DNA from: Hypericum androsaemum
Lineage: Eukaryota > Streptophyta > Magnoliopsida > Malpighiales > Hypericaceae
Direction of reading: 5' to 3'
Assembly: GCA_963995505.1 (NCBI GenBank)
Contig: OZ023194.1
Span: 14,008,428-14,072,427 of the forward strand
DNA: 64,000 nucleotides
The translations under genes and the position numbers were made by a program. A model generated the notes under the pieces. It had not been told where the DNA came from. It saw nothing but the letters and a program-made list of their open reading frames with translations, and searched no databases. Below are positions 61,199 through 64,000 of this stretch, in pieces; the stretch's first letter is position 1; each line of letters starts with the position of its first letter.

Positions 61199-62364
61199 AT
61201 TCAAATAGGGAAAATTACTCTTAAGTCCTTTGAGTTTGCTTAAATATACTCAAAAGTCTCCCCTATTTGAAAAATGATCTTATTGTCCCTCTAGTTTGAT
61301 TTTATTATACTTTCGGGTCCCTAGAGTACGTTAGCAGCTCTTTTTTTTCATTTTTGACAATGAAATGATCAAAATACCCTTAGAACAAAAAATAAAAAAC
61401 TGCTGACATCATCTCTTCTTCTTCCTCCTAAAAAAATTTCCAATTGTGTAAGAACCCTAAAAAATTTCCAATTCCTCCATTAGAAACCCAGAACAACACC
61501 TCAAAAATCCAGACAGCATATCGACTCCAATTGCCAGTAGCCCCACACCGACAACGTCATCAAGAACCATTAGAACTCCACCCTCAATCGAGACCCCTTC
61601 TTCACTGTGTGTCAGCGACCGATTGTTGGGCGGCAGCGGGAGCTCGGACGATCAGTTTGTCTACTCTGTCAAGGTCGATTGCAACCCGCCTCCATTGAGT
61701 CTCCTCCGACAGCTAATGGCGACGACGATTCCCATAATAACAAAACCCTAATCAGCGATGGCGACAGTTAATTAGTAAAATCAAGTTCCAAACTCCACCA
61801 CCGGTTAAAGGGATGACGACGGCGAGGGATTGGGTCGATTCCCCCAAATTCTGACGAGCTTAGGGAAGAATTGGAATTCCCATCTCGGCTCTTGTGGATG
61901 AGAATTGAGAGCTTGGAGAGGGACTTCTTGTGGACGATGTGCTAACTGACGGGGATGCCCATCCCAGCTCGTCGACGGAGGGAGAATGAAGTGAGTCCCG
62001 TCTGAGGTCATCGAGTCGATAAATAAGAACAAGGATTGCCAACTGGGTTTGGATTTGGTTATAGTTATTTGAGTTTTGTTTAATTGTTTTGTTGTTTTTG
62101 CTGATATTAATCGGCCTGGGTTTTTGTCGAATACTAGTTTGTTTTTTGGTACGACGATGAAGGTACGGCGATGAAGATTGGCCTGAGAGGCGGGGAAGGT
62201 ACGAGGTAAAAGGAGCAATGATGTCATCAATTTTTTTTGTTTTAAGGGTACTATGAAAAAAATTTATTTAGGGACCCGAAAGTATAATAAAAGCAAACTA
62301 GGGAGACTTTTGAGTATATTTAAGCAAACCCGAGCGATTTGAGAGTAATTTTCCCATTCAAATA
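61199..62364. mobile_element. Mutator-like non-autonomous element with perfect 9-bp duplication
   Basis: The 9-mer attcaaata flanks the body at 61199-61207 and 62356-62364. The body 61208-62355 (1148 bp) opens GGGAAAATTACTCTTAAGTC and ends with its inverse; arms of about 130 bp share agtataataaaa and gggtccctag text with the element at 8653-9914. The interior contains degraded exon-like sequence, no transposase. Confidence 0.92.
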
Positions 62365-62381
62365 TTAAATCGGACTAATCA

Positions 62382-63583
62382 TTTAATTATAGACAAATTG
62401 TCCTCAAGTCCTTGGGATTTGACGAAATCAGTAGTTGGGTCCTTATTGTTTCGAAACCCCTCTTTTCTTGCTCCATGTTTTCTAAAATAAAACTCTCTGG
62501 CTCCTGGCTCCGGTGGTGAAAAATAACTCCGGCAAAATTCACCTGCAAGGAGCAAATTGCCCTTCAGTAAAAAAAATCCATATTCTTCAACATCTAAAAT
62601 ATCAAAAACAAAATAAACACACTCAAGAGCACCAACTCAAACTCTTAGTACACACTCAAGAGCATCCCAATTAAAAATCGAGAACATCCTAATTAAAAAT
62701 AGAAAACACTTAATTAACTAAACATCAACGGCTTCTAATTAAACACCATACAACATCCAATTAAAACAAACAGTAGAGGCCTAACCCAATTTGAACACAA
62801 ACACCAACATCCAATTTGAACACGATGGGTTTGGCATCTCGGCATGATTATTCAACAAAAAGAGGTGATTATCCACTACGAAAACAAGTTTTCCCTAAAC
62901 CCAATACGAAAAACTTTTCTCCGCCAATGACAACAGGCAGGGTACCCAGAAGAAATCGGAGAGCGCATAAGTGGTTAAGCGGCCGGTATAGGACAACACA
63001 ACGCCGAGGATGTCCTCCGACGCCGTTCCATGGAATTGTAAAGAAAGAGATCTGTTCTTTCTTCCATCGCTTTTCCCCATCGCAGGTCCTCTCGCTCCTC
63101 CTTCGGTTTCCTCTTCTCTTTCTCTCGGAAAATAACCTCCTGCAGATCCAGACGGGAAGGAGCTCTGGGCGGCGAGGTGCGGGGGGCGTTCTGGAGGACG
63201 TTGAGCGGCGAGGTTGTAGACGACGGCGTTCAAAGAGCAATCGAAAACCAATCATTTTTGCTTACTGGGTTGTCCAATTTCAACTTGGTTTGGTTAAAGT
63301 TTCCATTGGGTGTTTTTTTTCTTCTGGATTTAGGATTGGTGTTCTTGATGTCATCTGGGTTTGGCTAAAGGTCGACGAAAGTGAATTTTTTGTTTCTTAG
63401 TGAGGGGCAATTTGGTCCTTACAAGTAAAATTTTGTCGGAGTTATTTTTCAACACTGGAGCTAGGAATCTGAGATTTTTATTTTACGAAATTTAGAAGAT
63501 AAAAAAAGAGTTTTGAAACAGTAAAGATCCTAGTGGTGATTCCGTTAAACCCGGAGAACGAGGGCAATTTGCCCTTCAATTAT
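62382..63583. mobile_element. Mutator-like non-autonomous element, 9-bp duplication with one mismatch
   Basis: Body 62391-63574 (1184 bp), flanked by tttaattat and ttcaattat. The left end AGACAAATTGTCCTCAAGTC matches the inverted right end GGGCAAATTGCCCTCGTTCT. It starts only 26 bp after the previous element's duplication. The arms diverge more than those of its neighbour, implying greater age. Interior frames at 62816-63400 are composition effects. Confidence 0.83.
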
Positions 63584-64000
63584 TTACTGGGCCCATTTCT
63601 CGAGCTTCATTTGTGAAAATAAGCGAATTGTCAACTATCTTTCTTGGCCCAGCCTAGAGATCAATTACGATGATAATTTCGAAACATTAAAAAATAAAAA
63701 CGTTGTTAAGACTTTGGTAGATTCATAGACTGCGGCAAGACAAACGTTATTTTTTGTTTTGATACAATCTGAATATTCATTATGTTGATGATTATGATTG
63801 GTCAAATAAAAAAATTATCAAATTTAAATACTGATGTATTTTCAATATTCAAATTTAAAATTTGTAATTAACCTATAATAACATATGTTAAACTCAAATT
63901 TGAAATATGTAATTAAGTTAAAATAATATTTGTCGGTTAAACTAAGTGTTAGTAGATAAACCCTATTTTTTTCTACCATGGAAATTAAGTTTTCATTCTT
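63584..64000. other. Window end, AT-rich, nothing recognised
   Basis: 417 bp of AT-rich DNA with no feature I can support. Confidence 0.4.

Overview
This is nuclear DNA from a flowering plant, almost certainly a eudicot. It is AT-rich. Its genes have short GT-AG introns, its families are plant-specific (CYP78A, COBRA-like, SPL, RGP), and transposons fill the gaps. I cannot name the species.

Six protein genes are supported. From left to right they are: a CYP78A cytochrome P450 (+, 2 exons, 299-2283); an intronless mitochondrial-type PPR protein resembling PNM1 (+, 11659-13143); the 50-kDa cleavage stimulation factor subunit CstF50 (-, 14 coding exons, 14183-18827); a COBRA-like protein closest to COBL4/IRX6 (-, 5 exons, 19368-21077); a reversibly glycosylated polypeptide / UDP-arabinopyranose mutase (+, 4 exons, 50748-53402); and an SPL6-like SBP-box transcription factor with a miR156 site (-, 2 exons, 54893-56399). 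The PPR-CstF50-COBRA order matches Arabidopsis chromosome 5 as I remember it. COBL4 and RGP both act in cell-wall polysaccharide formation. CYP78A and SPL are growth and phase regulators. No operon-like logic applies.

The rest is mobile DNA. (1) Long-TIR Mutator-like non-autonomous elements lie at 8653-9914, 34578-35768, 59450-60552, 61208-62355 and 62391-63574, four of them with exact or one-mismatch 9-bp target duplications; a related foldback element with a 430-bp polypurine core is at about 5690-6503. (2) Two Copia retrotransposons: a younger one (26602-32747) whose single gag-pol frame has four stop codons and whose 3' LTR is truncated, and an older one (37780-46659) with both LTRs, tRNA-iMet primer site and 5-bp target duplication. 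(3) Three PIF/Harbinger-like elements with TAA/TTA duplications, one inside RGP intron 1. (4) Two hAT-like elements. (5) A complete TRIM element (57321-57662) and a TRIM relic in CstF50 intron 1. (6) A possible solo LTR (3583-4892). (7) A 2.47-kb tandem duplication of unknown nature (21724-26601), the second copy cut by the younger Copia.

The most unusual observations are these: four of the 13 CstF50 introns need a GC donor; a 180-bp module is shared between a Mutator-like element and the older Copia, where it occurs twice; the older Copia has hairpin tandem repeats in its leader; the younger Copia has mutually exclusive hairpins just before gag; and RGP intron 1 carries a duplicated exon tail whose extra splice donor has been lost.
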